Assembly: GCF_004348335.1 (NCBI RefSeq)
Contig: NZ_SMJW01000080.1
Location: 1-32,254 of the forward strand
Source: Actinomadura bangladeshensis
GTDB lineage: Bacteria > Actinomycetota > Actinomycetes > Streptosporangiales > Streptosporangiaceae
Direction: 5' to 3'
DNA: 32,254 nucleotides
The translations under genes and the position numbers were made by a program. Positions 21,391-29,314 of this stretch are shown here, in pieces. Each line of letters opens with the position of its first letter. Position 1 is the stretch's first letter. The notes under the pieces are model-generated. The model was given only the letters and a program-made list of their open reading frames with translations, was not told the origin of the DNA and ran no database searches.

Positions 21391-21960
21391 ATGAACGACC
21401 ACGAGGTGCACGAGGAGTGCATGCGGCTCCTCAGGGACGGCCTGCCCGTTCCCGCTCCCGCCGCCTTCGAGCAGGGACGGGACTTCCTTCCGCTCGGACT
21501 CGACATGGACGGCGACGTCGCCGTTGTCACGTTCCTGCATCAGTGGGGCGACGCGTCGGCGTTCGTCGAGGGCTGGACGTTCCACAAGCGCGACGGGGAG
21601 TGGCGGGAGCTGGGCGGCGCGGGCGGATTCGCGCCGGCCGAGCCGCTGTCGCGCCGCTCGTCCGGGGAGATGGGCCGGCACCTGCTGAAGTACGGGTCGG
21701 GCCGGACCGTCCGCAACTCCAACCGGCTGCTGCCGTGGGGCGCCAAGTGGGTGAACGAGGCGCGGCTGCGGGCCTCGGCGGAGGTGGCGCGGATCCGGGT
21801 CGGCACCCGGATCCTGGACGTCCCCGAGCACGGGCACGTCGTCGTGGTGTGGGGCGCCCGCCGGGGGCCGGTCGTGGAGGCGCTCGCCGCCGACGGCTCG
21901 GTGCTGGACGCCATGGACCTCGACCGCCCGGCCGTCCCCGCCCGCAGAGCCGATATTTGA
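21391..21960 (+). CDS. Unrecognised soluble protein
   Basis: A 189-residue protein with no signal peptide, membrane span or motif I can name. It begins MNDHEVHEECMRLLRDGLPVPAPAAFEQG, then has a beta-rich middle (DMDGDVAVVTFLHQWGDASAFVEGWTFHKRDGEWRELGG) and ends with strands TRILDVPEHGHVVVVWGARRGPVVEALAADG. Codon use is normal for the window, so it is a real gene. The ATG at 21391 has AGAGG about 9 nt upstream; an earlier in-frame ATG at 21331 would place the terminator-like hairpin inside the coding region and is less likely. Its stop codon overlaps the -35 element of the following TetR gene. Confidence 0.72.
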   Translation: MNDHEVHEECMRLLRDGLPVPAPAAFEQGRDFLPLGLDMDGDVAVVTFLHQWGDASAFVEGWTFHKRDGEWRELGGAGGFAPAEPLSRRSSGEMGRHLLKYGSGRTVRNSNRLLPWGAKWVNEARLRASAEVARIRVGTRILDVPEHGHVVVVWGARRGPVVEALAADGSVLDAMDLDRPAVPARRADI

Positions 21961-21986
21961 CCGTTCGTTCTTGAACGGGTTACCGT
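21957..21986 (+). promoter_or_regulatory. Leaderless promoter of the TetR gene with an operator in the spacer
   Basis: TTGACC (21957-21962), an 18-nt spacer and TACCGT (21981-21986) end 6 nt before the TetR ATG. The perfect inverted repeat CCGTTC-GTTCTT-GAACGG (21961-21978) lies between the two promoter elements, an ideal place for repression. Autoregulation by the TetR protein is inferred. Confidence 0.7.
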
Positions 21987-21992
21987 GCCGCC

Positions 21993-22574
21993 ATGGCACG
22001 GTCCAAGGAGTTCGACCCCGATCTCGCGCTGGGCCGCGCCCTGGAGCTTTTCTGGGAGCGCGGCTACGAGGCGACCTCCATGGCCGATCTCGTGGAGCAT
22101 CTCGGCATCGCCCGCGCCAGCATCTACGCGACGTTCGGCGGCAAGCACGAGCTGTACCTGAAGGCGTTCGAACGCTACCTCGGCGACACCGATCCGAAGT
22201 TCGCCGAGGAGCTGTCGCAGCCGGGGCCCGTCCTGCCGGCGGTCCGCGCGCTGATCGAGCGCTACGCCGAGGAATCGGCCGGCGACCAGGCACGGCGCGG
22301 CTGCCTGGTGGTCAACACCGCGGTCGAGCTGGCCGCGCGCGACGCCGAGGCCGCCCGGCTCGTCGAGGCGAGCTGGGCCTACCTGGAGGCGACCCTGACG
22401 GCGGCGCTGACGCGCGCCCGCGCCCAGGGCGAACTGCCGCCCGGCAAGGACCCGCGATCCCTGGCGCGCCTGCTGCTCGTCCTGTTCCAGGGGATGCGGG
22501 TCCTCGGCCGCGCCCCCGCCGACGGGGGCCGCCTCCGGGACGCGGCGCGCGAGGCGCTCGCCCTGTTCGACTGA
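21993..22574 (+). CDS. TetR/AcrR-family transcriptional regulator
   Basis: This 193-residue regulator has its N-terminal helix-turn-helix in ATSMADLVEHLGIARASIYATFGGKHELY (about 28-56), typical of the family. An all-helical ligand-binding domain contains RRGCLVVNTAVELA, a pattern seen in many AcrR-like members. It probably represses itself through the inverted repeat in its own promoter, and perhaps the adjacent SDR gene, releasing DNA when a small hydrophobic ligand binds. The transcript appears leaderless: the -10 TACCGT is 6 nt from the ATG and there is no Shine-Dalgarno sequence. A T-tailed terminator follows the gene. Confidence 0.9.
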   Translation: MARSKEFDPDLALGRALELFWERGYEATSMADLVEHLGIARASIYATFGGKHELYLKAFERYLGDTDPKFAEELSQPGPVLPAVRALIERYAEESAGDQARRGCLVVNTAVELAARDAEAARLVEASWAYLEATLTAALTRARAQGELPPGKDPRSLARLLLVLFQGMRVLGRAPADGGRLRDAAREALALFD

Positions 22575-22583
22575 CCCCTTCCC

Positions 22584-22610
22584 GCCCGGCCAACCGGCCG
22601 GGCCTCTTTT
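22584..22610 (+). terminator. Rho-independent-type terminator after the TetR gene
   Basis: GCCCGGCC (22584-22591), loop AACC, GGCCGGGC (22596-22603), then CTCTTTT. This is the best T-tailed terminator in the window. It implies that the downstream SDR gene has its own promoter; TAGAAT at 22636-22641 is a candidate -10. Confidence 0.75.
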
Positions 22611-22653
22611 CCCTCTTATTCAAGACCGATCGATCTAGAATTTGGAGCCCACC

Positions 22654-23403
22654 ATGGCCTTCAGCGGCACGACCGTCCTCATCACCGGCGGCGCGGGCGG
22701 CATCGGCCGCGCCATCGCGCGCGCCTTCGCCCGTGACGGCGCCACGGTCGTCCTCGCCGGACGCGACGCGACCGCGCTCGCCGGCGCCGTCAAGGAGATC
22801 GGCCCGGACACGGCCGATCACGTGGTCGCCGACGTGGCCGACCCCGCGTCCGCCGCCCGCATGGTCGAGACGGTGACCGGACGCCACGGCCGCCTGCACG
22901 TCGCGGTCAACAACGCCGGGATCCTCGGCCCGGTCGGGCCGGTCGCCGACATCGACCACGATTCCTGGGGCGGCGTCCTCGCGGTGAACCTGACGGGGGT
23001 CTTCCTGTCGATGAAGCACGAGATCGCCCATATGCGAGCCCACGGCGGCGGGACGATCGTCAACGTCTCGTCCAACATCGGCGCGCACGGGCGGCGTCCG
23101 GGCATGGCGGCGTACGCGGCGTCCAAGGCCGGGGTCAGCACCCTGACGCGCACGGCGGCGCTCGACCACATCGCCGACGGTGTCCGCATCAACGCCGTCA
23201 GCCCCGGGGCGAGCGACACCCCCATGTCGCTGCTGCCGAACGAGAGCGAAGCCGGTCGCGCCGCCCGCATGCGCACGGCCATCCCGGCAGGACGCGTGGC
23301 GGACACGTCCGAGGTCGCCTCGACCGTCCTATGGCTCGCTTCTGACGCGTCAAGCCACGTGGTGGGTCACGACCTCGTCATCGACGGCGGCGCCACCGCC
23401 TGA
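22654..23403 (+). CDS. Short-chain dehydrogenase/reductase (classical SDR)
   Basis: This is a 249-residue NAD(P)-dependent oxidoreductase. The cofactor motif TGGAGGIG is at 11-18, NNAG at 86-89, and the catalytic residues are S140 (in NVSSN), Y154 and K158 (YAASK). The C-terminal GRVADTSEVASTVLWLASDASSHVVGHDLVIDGG is typical of the glucose-dehydrogenase/3-oxoacyl-reductase-like group. R37 after the second strand suggests an NADP(H) preference, which is an inference. The ATG has GGAG 6 nt upstream. Its position behind a TetR gene is a common regulator-target arrangement. The substrate is unknown. Confidence 0.9.
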   Translation: MAFSGTTVLITGGAGGIGRAIARAFARDGATVVLAGRDATALAGAVKEIGPDTADHVVADVADPASAARMVETVTGRHGRLHVAVNNAGILGPVGPVADIDHDSWGGVLAVNLTGVFLSMKHEIAHMRAHGGGTIVNVSSNIGAHGRRPGMAAYAASKAGVSTLTRTAALDHIADGVRINAVSPGASDTPMSLLPNESEAGRAARMRTAIPAGRVADTSEVASTVLWLASDASSHVVGHDLVIDGGATA

Positions 23404-23442
23404 CAACGCTTTTCCCTGCGCGTCACCGGGCAGACTCACTTC

Positions 23443-24132
23443 ATGGCCCTCGAACCCGGTGATGACTCCGACCCCGAGCCTTTCCGTCTCGCCGGCCGGG
23501 TCGTCAGGAAGTACCTGATCGGTGCCCGGAGCCTGCACGACCACATCGCCGCGAAACTGCTGAGGGCGGGCGCCTCCCTCGTCCTGGACATCGGCTCGGG
23601 GGAGGGCGCCCTCAGCGCCGCCCTCCCGCACCCGCCGCCCCTCCGGCTCGTCGGCCTGGACGCGTCCGCGGCCCTGCTGCGCGCCCACCCGGGCGCACGG
23701 GTGCGGGCGGACGCGCTGCGCCTGCCGTTCCGGGACGGGACGTTCGACGCCGCCGTGGCCGTGAACATGCTCCAGCACGTCGGCGACCCGGGACGGGCGC
23801 TCCGCGAGGCCCGCCGCGTCCTCGCGCCCGGCGGGCTCCTGCTGGCCTCGGCGACCTGCCGGGACGACAGCCCCGAACTGGCGCCCGTCTGGTGTCCCGA
23901 ACCGGGCCCGTTCGACGCCGAGGACGCCCCCGACCGCGTCTGCGAGGTGTTCGGCGAGGTCGAGGTGGAGCGCTGGGACGCCCCGCTGATCACGCTCCCC
24001 GACCGCGCCGCGATCCGCGACTACCTGATCGCCCGGCACGTCCCCCGCCCGGAGGCCGCCGAGGCCGCCGCACACCTGCACACCCCGCTCCCGGTCACCA
24101 AACGCGGCTCCCTGGTCGTCGCCCGCCGCTAG
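23443..24132 (+). CDS. Class I SAM-dependent methyltransferase
   Basis: This 229-residue protein has a Rossmann methyltransferase core: VLDIGSGEGALSAAL (motif I, about 47-61), LVGLDASAALL (motif II), RADALRLPFRDGTFDAAVAVNMLQHV (motifs III-IV) and REARRVLAPGGLLLAS (motif V). It belongs to the UbiE/Methyltransf_11-like group, which acts on small molecules. The substrate cannot be inferred. There is no clear ribosome-binding site; CAGACT ends 6 nt before the ATG, so translation may be leaderless. Its stop codon overlaps the stop of the convergent response regulator (CTAG at 24129-24132). Confidence 0.87.
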   Translation: MALEPGDDSDPEPFRLAGRVVRKYLIGARSLHDHIAAKLLRAGASLVLDIGSGEGALSAALPHPPPLRLVGLDASAALLRAHPGARVRADALRLPFRDGTFDAAVAVNMLQHVGDPGRALREARRVLAPGGLLLASATCRDDSPELAPVWCPEPGPFDAEDAPDRVCEVFGEVEVERWDAPLITLPDRAAIRDYLIARHVPRPEAAEAAAHLHTPLPVTKRGSLVVARR

Positions 24133-24734
24133 AACCAGCCGAGGTCGCGGGCGGTGCGGGCGGCGGCGTGGCGGTTGGCGGCGCCGAGCTTGGTGACGGC
24201 GGCGGACAGGTAGTTGCGGACGGTGCCCTCCGACAGGCCGAGGTCGCGGGCGATGCGGGAGACGGGGGCGCCGTCGGCGGCGGCGCGGAGGGTGTCCAGT
24301 TCGCGGGGGGTGAGCGGGCACTCCTCGGCGGCGAGGGCGTCGGCGGCGAGCTGCGGGTCGATGTAGCGGGCGCCGGCGGCGACCTGCCGGATGACCTCGG
24401 CGAGCCGCCGGCCGGGCGCGTCCTTGCCGAGGAAGCCGCGGACGCCGGCGGCCATGGCGCGGCGCAGGTTGCCGGGGCGCCCGTGCGCGGTGACGATCAC
24501 CAGCCGGCAGCCGGGCAGGTCGCGGGCGAGGCGCTCGGCGGCGGCGAGCCCGTCCAGGCCGGGCATGTCGATGTCGAGGACGGCGACGTCGGGCTTGAGG
24601 GCGAGGGCGCGGTCGACGGCCTCGTCCCCGCGTCCGACGTCGGCGGCGACCTCGATGCCGTCCTCGGTCTCCAGCAGCAGGACGAGCGCCTCCCTGATCA
24701 GGAGGTGGTCGTCGGCCAGCAGCACGCGGATCAT
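24129..24734 (-). CDS. NarL/FixJ-family response regulator
   Basis: The protein is 201 residues. The receiver domain has acidic residues D8 and D9 (LLADDH), the phosphoacceptor D54 (VLDIDMP) and the conserved lysine in GFLGKDAP. A LuxR-type helix-turn-helix ends the protein (LTPRELDTLRAAADGAPVSRIARDLGLSEGTVRNYLSAAVTKLGAANR). It is the output partner of the kinase gene that overlaps its start by four bases. It likely controls the adjacent ABC ATPase operon, where the dyad at 26662-26679 is a candidate site. Confidence 0.92.
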   Translation of the reverse strand: MIRVLLADDHLLIREALVLLLETEDGIEVAADVGRGDEAVDRALALKPDVAVLDIDMPGLDGLAAAERLARDLPGCRLVIVTAHGRPGNLRRAMAAGVRGFLGKDAPGRRLAEVIRQVAAGARYIDPQLAADALAAEECPLTPRELDTLRAAADGAPVSRIARDLGLSEGTVRNYLSAAVTKLGAANRHAAARTARDLGWF

Positions 24735-25897
24735 GCCTCACCCTTCGCTCGCGCCGGGGCGGCCGCGGGGACGGCGGCGGTCACCCGGAACGTCCCGTCG
24801 CCGGCCGGGCCCGCGCTGAACTCGCCGCCGGCCGCGCCGATCCGCTCGGCGAGCCCGGCCAGGCCGCTGCCGGCCGCGCCGGAGCGGCGCCGGGCGCCGT
24901 CGTTGACGATCTCCATCCGGACGCGGTCGCGGCCGGCCCGGACGGTGATCTCGCACCAGGTGGCGCTGGAGTGCCGCAGGACGTTCGTGGCGGCCTCCCG
25001 GGCGACCCAGCCGAGCGGCTCGTGGACGTGCGCGGGCAGCGACGGCGACACCTCGGGGCGTTCGCACCGGATCCCGGCGGCGCGCAGCACGGCGGACATC
25101 CCGTCCAGTTCGGTGCGCAGGGACGTCGTCCGGTAGCCGCGGACGACCTCGCGCACGTCCCGGACGGCGTCCCGCGCCATCGTCTGGATCTCGGTCAGCT
25201 CCTTGCGGACGCGCCCGTCGTCGCGCTCCACGAACCGTTCGGCGACCTCGGCGCGCAGCGCGACCGCCTGGAGGCTGTGGCCGAGGACGTCGTGCAGGTC
25301 CCGGGCGAAGCGGAGCCGCTCCTCCCCCACGGCCGACCGGGCCAGCTCGGCCCGCGCCTCCCGGAGCTCTTGGACGACGTGGAACAGCCAGACCGTGAGA
25401 TACCCGGAGAACGCGGCGAGCGGAACCCCCGCGATCTCGTACAGGACGCCCAGGACGGGAAGCCCGAGCAGCAGCCCGTAGGCGGGGGTCGCGACGGCCG
25501 CCGCCGCCGTCACGGCGACCGCCTCCCGCACCGGCAGGACGACGGCGATCAGCCCGGCCGGGACGAGCAGCGCGTTGCCCCAGCCGGGGCCGGTGTCGAG
25601 CAGCGGCGGCAGCGCCCAGCAGATCAGCGCGATCGCGGCGAGCCCGAGCCGGTGGACGGGCGCGGTGCGGCGCATCAGGTTCTGCCACAGCAGCCGGCCG
25701 TAGAGGCCGAACGCGGCGCCGACGCCGGTGAGGGCGAGGAGCAGGTGGCCCGCCTCCCGCCGCTCGGCGACCTCGTACCAGAGCGCCGGCAGCAGGAGCC
25801 CGGACATCGTCAGCACCGTCATCCCCACGATGATCGCGGCGATGACGGTGGGACGCGGGATGCCGGGCTGCACGCGCCCAGCGTATGCGGCCGTCAC
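24731..25897 (-). CDS. DesK-like sensor histidine kinase
   Basis: This 388-residue membrane kinase has about five or six spans in residues 17-172, then a HisKA_3-type dimerisation helix with the phosphoacceptor H202 (RFARDLHDVLGHSLQ). The N-box is EAATNVLRHSSA and the catalytic ATP lid includes GSGLAGLAERIGAAGG. Short periplasmic loops suggest sensing within the membrane. The start shown is GTG at 25897; GTG at 25873 is possible, and neither has a ribosome-binding site. It overlaps the response regulator start (ATGA). It follows an ABC ATPase gene by 40 nt, the usual neighbourhood for this kinase class, but the expected permease is absent. Confidence 0.88.
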   Translation of the reverse strand: MTAAYAGRVQPGIPRPTVIAAIIVGMTVLTMSGLLLPALWYEVAERREAGHLLLALTGVGAAFGLYGRLLWQNLMRRTAPVHRLGLAAIALICWALPPLLDTGPGWGNALLVPAGLIAVVLPVREAVAVTAAAAVATPAYGLLLGLPVLGVLYEIAGVPLAAFSGYLTVWLFHVVQELREARAELARSAVGEERLRFARDLHDVLGHSLQAVALRAEVAERFVERDDGRVRKELTEIQTMARDAVRDVREVVRGYRTTSLRTELDGMSAVLRAAGIRCERPEVSPSLPAHVHEPLGWVAREAATNVLRHSSATWCEITVRAGRDRVRMEIVNDGARRRSGAAGSGLAGLAERIGAAGGEFSAGPAGDGTFRVTAAVPAAAPARAKGEA

Positions 25898-25937
25898 GAT
25901 GGCGGCGGGTCGGTGGCGGTCGGGGGTGCGCGGCCGG

Positions 25938-26591
25938 TCAGGCGGCGCGGAGCCGGACGGCGTCCCGCGCGGTGACCAGGCGGCCCTCGTCCAGGATCCC
26001 GACCCGGTCGGCGCGGCACGCCTCGTCGGGGTCGCGGGTGGTGATCACGACGCTGACGCCGTCGGCGGCCAGCATCAGCAGGGCGGACCACACCTCGCGC
26101 GCGTCGCCGGCGTCGAGCCCGGCGGCGGGCTCGTCGAGGAGCAGGACGTCCGACCGCCCGACCAGGGCGAGCGCGAGGTCGAGCATGCGCCGCCGCCCGG
26201 GGGTGAGCTGCTCGAACGGGACGTCGGCGACGTGGGTGAGGCGGGCCAGGCGCAGGGCCTCCTCGCGGGTGATCGGGTCGAGGGTCCAGCGCCGCCACGT
26301 GTCGATGACCTCGGTGACGGTCAGCCCTGGGAACAGGCCACCGTCACGCCACACGGCCCCAGCGCGCGCGGAGTCACGGTCGTTGTAGGGGTCCGCGCCC
26401 CGGAACCGGACGGTTCCGCTCGTGGGGCGGCGTAGACCGGCGAGCATTTCCAGGAGGGTGGTCTTGCCCGAGCCGTACCGGCCCAGCAGTGCGTAGACCT
26501 CGCCCTCGGCCACGGTGAACGAGACGTTCCGCACGGCCTCGTTCAAGTCCAGGTCGCGTACCTCGATCACGGGTGCCTTCATGGCATCCAT
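25938..26591 (-). CDS. ABC transporter ATP-binding protein with degenerate motifs
   Basis: The 217-residue nucleotide-binding domain resembles daunorubicin/bacitracin-type exporters. Walker A GRYGSGKT (37-44) and Walker B VLLLDEPAAGLD (149-160) are intact. Other key positions are altered: the Q-loop glutamine is R82 (AVWRDGGLF), the signature LSGG is LTPG (129-132), and the H-loop histidine is R186 (ITTRDPDEA). Together these suggest weak or absent ATP hydrolysis. There is no permease beside it. The start may be ATG 26591 or 26582 (MKAPVIEV, GGATG upstream); the longer open frame further upstream is not family-like. It is followed by the kinase and response regulator, making an ABC-kinase-regulator unit. 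Confidence 0.82.
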   Translation of the reverse strand: MDAMKAPVIEVRDLDLNEAVRNVSFTVAEGEVYALLGRYGSGKTTLLEMLAGLRRPTSGTVRFRGADPYNDRDSARAGAVWRDGGLFPGLTVTEVIDTWRRWTLDPITREEALRLARLTHVADVPFEQLTPGRRRMLDLALALVGRSDVLLLDEPAAGLDAGDAREVWSALLMLAADGVSVVITTRDPDEACRADRVGILDEGRLVTARDAVRLRAA

Positions 26592-26661
26592 GCTGGCCGC
26601 CGGGTGCGCGGGCGTGCAGTCACAGGCGTCAGAAGGCGGTTGTGAGGAATCCACGGGTGGG

Positions 26662-26679
26662 CCATGACAAATGTCATGG
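26662..26679. promoter_or_regulatory. Dyad operator upstream of the ABC ATPase/two-component operon
   Basis: CCATGACA-AA-TGTCATGG has perfect 8-bp arms with a 2-nt centre. It lies about 70 nt upstream of the ATPase start and overlaps the last codons of the glycosidase gene. Position and symmetry suit binding by a dimeric NarL-type regulator, most simply the one encoded in this operon; the regulator assignment is inferred. Confidence 0.55.
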
Positions 26680-27954
26680 TTCGGCGATCGCCCATCCGGT
26701 CGGCGGGATGGTGGCGCCGTCGGCGGTGAAGCTCGCTTCACCGGCTGCGCACGTCCAGTCGGCGGCAGGCAGATCGGTGGTGGCCGGCTTGTCGTCCAGG
26801 TTGAGGACGACCGCGAGTCGCTCTGCGCCGTGGCCCACCGTGTAGGAGAAAGCCGTGTTGGTCAAGGTGGCGACCGTGGTGTGGGCGCGGACCAGCCACG
26901 GGTGGCGCCGCCTTAGGCCGATCAGGTCTTGATGCAGCCGGTGGTGGGGCGAGGCGTAGCCGGTGGTCTCGTCGGGACGTTCCGGGAAGGCCGGCCGTAT
27001 GGCGTCGTCCCCGCCTACGCGTTCTTCCTTGATGCCTTCGAAACCGAACTCGTCACCGGCGTAAATGGACGGGACGCCACCAATGGTCAGCAGGATCACC
27101 AATGCATGCTGCCGGTGCTCCTTCCGGACCAGGCGGCTGGCGATGCGGGTCACATCGTGGTTGCCCAGGAAGGTCTGCGGGGCGAACGTGTCGAGCATCG
27201 TGTTGTGCCGGTCCAGCGCGTGGGCCAGTTCGAAGAAGTTGCGGTCGTTGAGTGAGCTCCAGATGGCCTTCCACAACTCGTACTGGGTGACGGAGTCGAA
27301 TCCGGTGTGCTCGACGAGGCGTGTGTAGTCGCCGTGGATGACCTCGCCGACGAACCACGCGTCCGGGAAGCGTGCGCGGACGCGGTCTGTGACCGTCCGC
27401 CAGAACGGTGGCGGGACGGCGTACGCGGCGTCGAGACGCCAGCCGTCCACGCCGCGCTCCAGCCAGTGGGTCATGACGTCGGTGACGTAGGCGGCGACCT
27501 CGGGTTCGGCGTGGTTCAGCGTGACGAGCCGGTCGTGCCCTTCGAAGGTGCGCAGGTCCGGGTGGAACCAGTTGCGGTACGGGGAGTCGTCGCCGTTGGC
27601 CGTGACGTCGGCGAAGGGTTGGAAGCCGCGTCCCACATGGTTGAAGACCCCGTCGAGGAGAATCCTGATCCCCTTCTGGGACGCCTCGTCGATGAGCCGT
27701 CTGAGGTCGTCCTCGTCGCCGAGCCTCGGGTCGACGCGGTAGTGGTCGACGGTGTCGTAGCCGTGGGTCTCGGACGCGAACACGGGGCCGAGCGCGAGCC
27801 CGTTGCAGCCGAGCCCGACAAGGTGATCGAGCCAGCCGGTCAGCCTTGCGAGCCGGTGCGCCGCGGACGTGCCTCCGGGTGGGGCCTCGCTTTCGGCGCC
27901 GACGAAACCGAGCGGGTAGACGTGCCACCAGATGGCGTGATCGGGCCAGCGCAT
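26674..27954 (-). CDS. Glycoside hydrolase family 13 (alpha-amylase family) protein
   Basis: This is a 426-residue cytoplasmic GH13 enzyme without a signal peptide. The four conserved regions are visible: DGVFNHVG (101-108), GWRLDAA with nucleophile D175, FVGEV with acid/base E204, and FLGNHD with D267. The C-terminal beta-domain is short (SYTVGHGAERLAVVLNLDDKP). Its compact size and intracellular location fit a maltodextrin- or trehalose-related glucosidase or transferase rather than a secreted amylase; exact specificity is not readable. The ATG has AGGGG 8 nt upstream. It lies 48 nt after the alpha-hydroxy-acid oxidase gene on the same strand, so the two may be co-transcribed. Confidence 0.9.
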   Translation of the reverse strand: MRWPDHAIWWHVYPLGFVGAESEAPPGGTSAAHRLARLTGWLDHLVGLGCNGLALGPVFASETHGYDTVDHYRVDPRLGDEDDLRRLIDEASQKGIRILLDGVFNHVGRGFQPFADVTANGDDSPYRNWFHPDLRTFEGHDRLVTLNHAEPEVAAYVTDVMTHWLERGVDGWRLDAAYAVPPPFWRTVTDRVRARFPDAWFVGEVIHGDYTRLVEHTGFDSVTQYELWKAIWSSLNDRNFFELAHALDRHNTMLDTFAPQTFLGNHDVTRIASRLVRKEHRQHALVILLTIGGVPSIYAGDEFGFEGIKEERVGGDDAIRPAFPERPDETTGYASPHHRLHQDLIGLRRRHPWLVRAHTTVATLTNTAFSYTVGHGAERLAVVLNLDDKPATTDLPAADWTCAAGEASFTADGATIPPTGWAIAEP

Positions 27955-28002
27955 GCCCGTTCCCCTACCCGGAGCCGCCGCCAGGTGAACGGACGGGGCC
28001 GT

Positions 28003-29166
28003 CTACCCGCGCACCAGGATGTCGGGTGTCAGCCCCTCCAGAGTCTTGATTCCAGAGAGAACCATGGTCAATTCCAGTTCGGCCTGGAGGCAGCGCAGGA
28101 CGTGCTGGACTCCCGCCTGACCGGCGAGCGCCAGCCCGTAGGCGTACGGACGCGCGACCAGGACGGCCTTGGCGCCGAGTGCGAGAGCCTTGGCGATGTC
28201 CGCGCCCGTCCGGATCCCGCTGTCGAACAGCACGGTCGCCTGGTCGTGGACGGCCTCGACGACGCCGGGCAGTGCGTCCAGTGAGGCGATGGCCCCGTCC
28301 ACCTGGCGTCCGCCGTGGTTGGACACGATGACCGCGTCCATGCCGGCGTCCACGGCCTGGCGTGCGTCATCGGGATGCTGGATGCCCTTGAGCGCGATGG
28401 GCCCGTCCCAGTGGTCGCGGAGGAAGATGAGGTCGTCCCAGGTGAGGCTGGGGTTTCCGAAGTTGGCGACCCAGTGCAGGATCGCGGTGTCCTTGTTGGC
28501 ATCGGTGATCTCACCGCCGACGGCCTTCTGGAAGACCGGATCGCTGAAATAGTTCGCGACACCGATCCCGCGCAAGAACGGCAGGTACGCCTGATTCAGA
28601 TCGCGTGGGCGCCATGCCAACGTGAACGTGTCGAGGGTGACGACGAGTGCCGTGTAGCCGGCGGCCTTGGCCCGCTCCAGGAAACTCACCGCGAGTTCCC
28701 GGTCCTTGGGCCAGTACAGCTGGTACCAGCGCGGGCCCTCCCCATTGGCCTCGGCCACGTCCTCGATCGTGAACGAGGACGCCGTGCTCAGCACGATCGG
28801 CACTCCTTCGGCCGCCGCCGCCCGCGCCACGGCCAGCTCACCGTCCGGATGGAAGATCGACTGGACGCCGATGGGCGCGATCAGCAGCGGAGACGGCATC
28901 GCGGTGCCCAGCACCTCCACCGACAGGTCCCGGTCGGCGACGTCCCGCAGCATGCGCGGCACGATCCGCCACCGGTCGAACGCCTCCCGGTTGGCCCGCG
29001 CGGTCGCCTCGCTGCCCGCCGATCCCGCCACGTATCCGAACGCCTGCGCCGACAGGGCGCGCTCCGCGAGGCCCTCCAGCTTCGTGAGGTCCGTCGGCAG
29101 CGACGGGACGACGTCGCCGAGCCCCTGCAGATAGATCGAGTTCTGGAAGTCGGCCAGCCCGCTCAA
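28003..29166 (-). CDS. FMN-dependent alpha-hydroxy-acid oxidase/dehydrogenase (lactate 2-monooxygenase-like)
   Basis: This 387-residue TIM-barrel flavoenzyme oxidises a 2-hydroxy acid such as lactate. The N-terminal AFGYVAGSAGSEAT supplies Y44, LIAPIGVQSIFHPDGE and LSTASSFTIEDVA line the FMN site, K260 lies in ALKGIQ, and the catalytic base is H284 in SNHGGRQVDG, with R287. The chosen start is TTG at 29166 (LSGLADFQNSIYLQGL), because GGAGG is 5 nt upstream and the family usually starts with a short xxGxFQxxIY sequence. An in-frame GTG at 29178 overlaps that ribosome-binding site and is less likely. It is closest to the lactate 2-monooxygenase/lactate oxidase branch; oxidase, monooxygenase and dehydrogenase activity cannot be separated by eye. 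Confidence 0.88.
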   Translation of the reverse strand: MSGLADFQNSIYLQGLGDVVPSLPTDLTKLEGLAERALSAQAFGYVAGSAGSEATARANREAFDRWRIVPRMLRDVADRDLSVEVLGTAMPSPLLIAPIGVQSIFHPDGELAVARAAAAEGVPIVLSTASSFTIEDVAEANGEGPRWYQLYWPKDRELAVSFLERAKAAGYTALVVTLDTFTLAWRPRDLNQAYLPFLRGIGVANYFSDPVFQKAVGGEITDANKDTAILHWVANFGNPSLTWDDLIFLRDHWDGPIALKGIQHPDDARQAVDAGMDAVIVSNHGGRQVDGAIASLDALPGVVEAVHDQATVLFDSGIRTGADIAKALALGAKAVLVARPYAYGLALAGQAGVQHVLRCLQAELELTMVLSGIKTLEGLTPDILVRG

Positions 29167-29314
29167 GAGAACCTCCACCTGGGGATATGGAAACCGTCCA
29201 CCCTCAATCTGCCAGGTACGGGAAGGTGACGGAACGGCACCAATCCCCCGAGTTGGACGGCGCACTCGGTGGGGCGGGCGAAAGATGTCCCCGGGACCGG
29301 CCACAATGTGGGGC

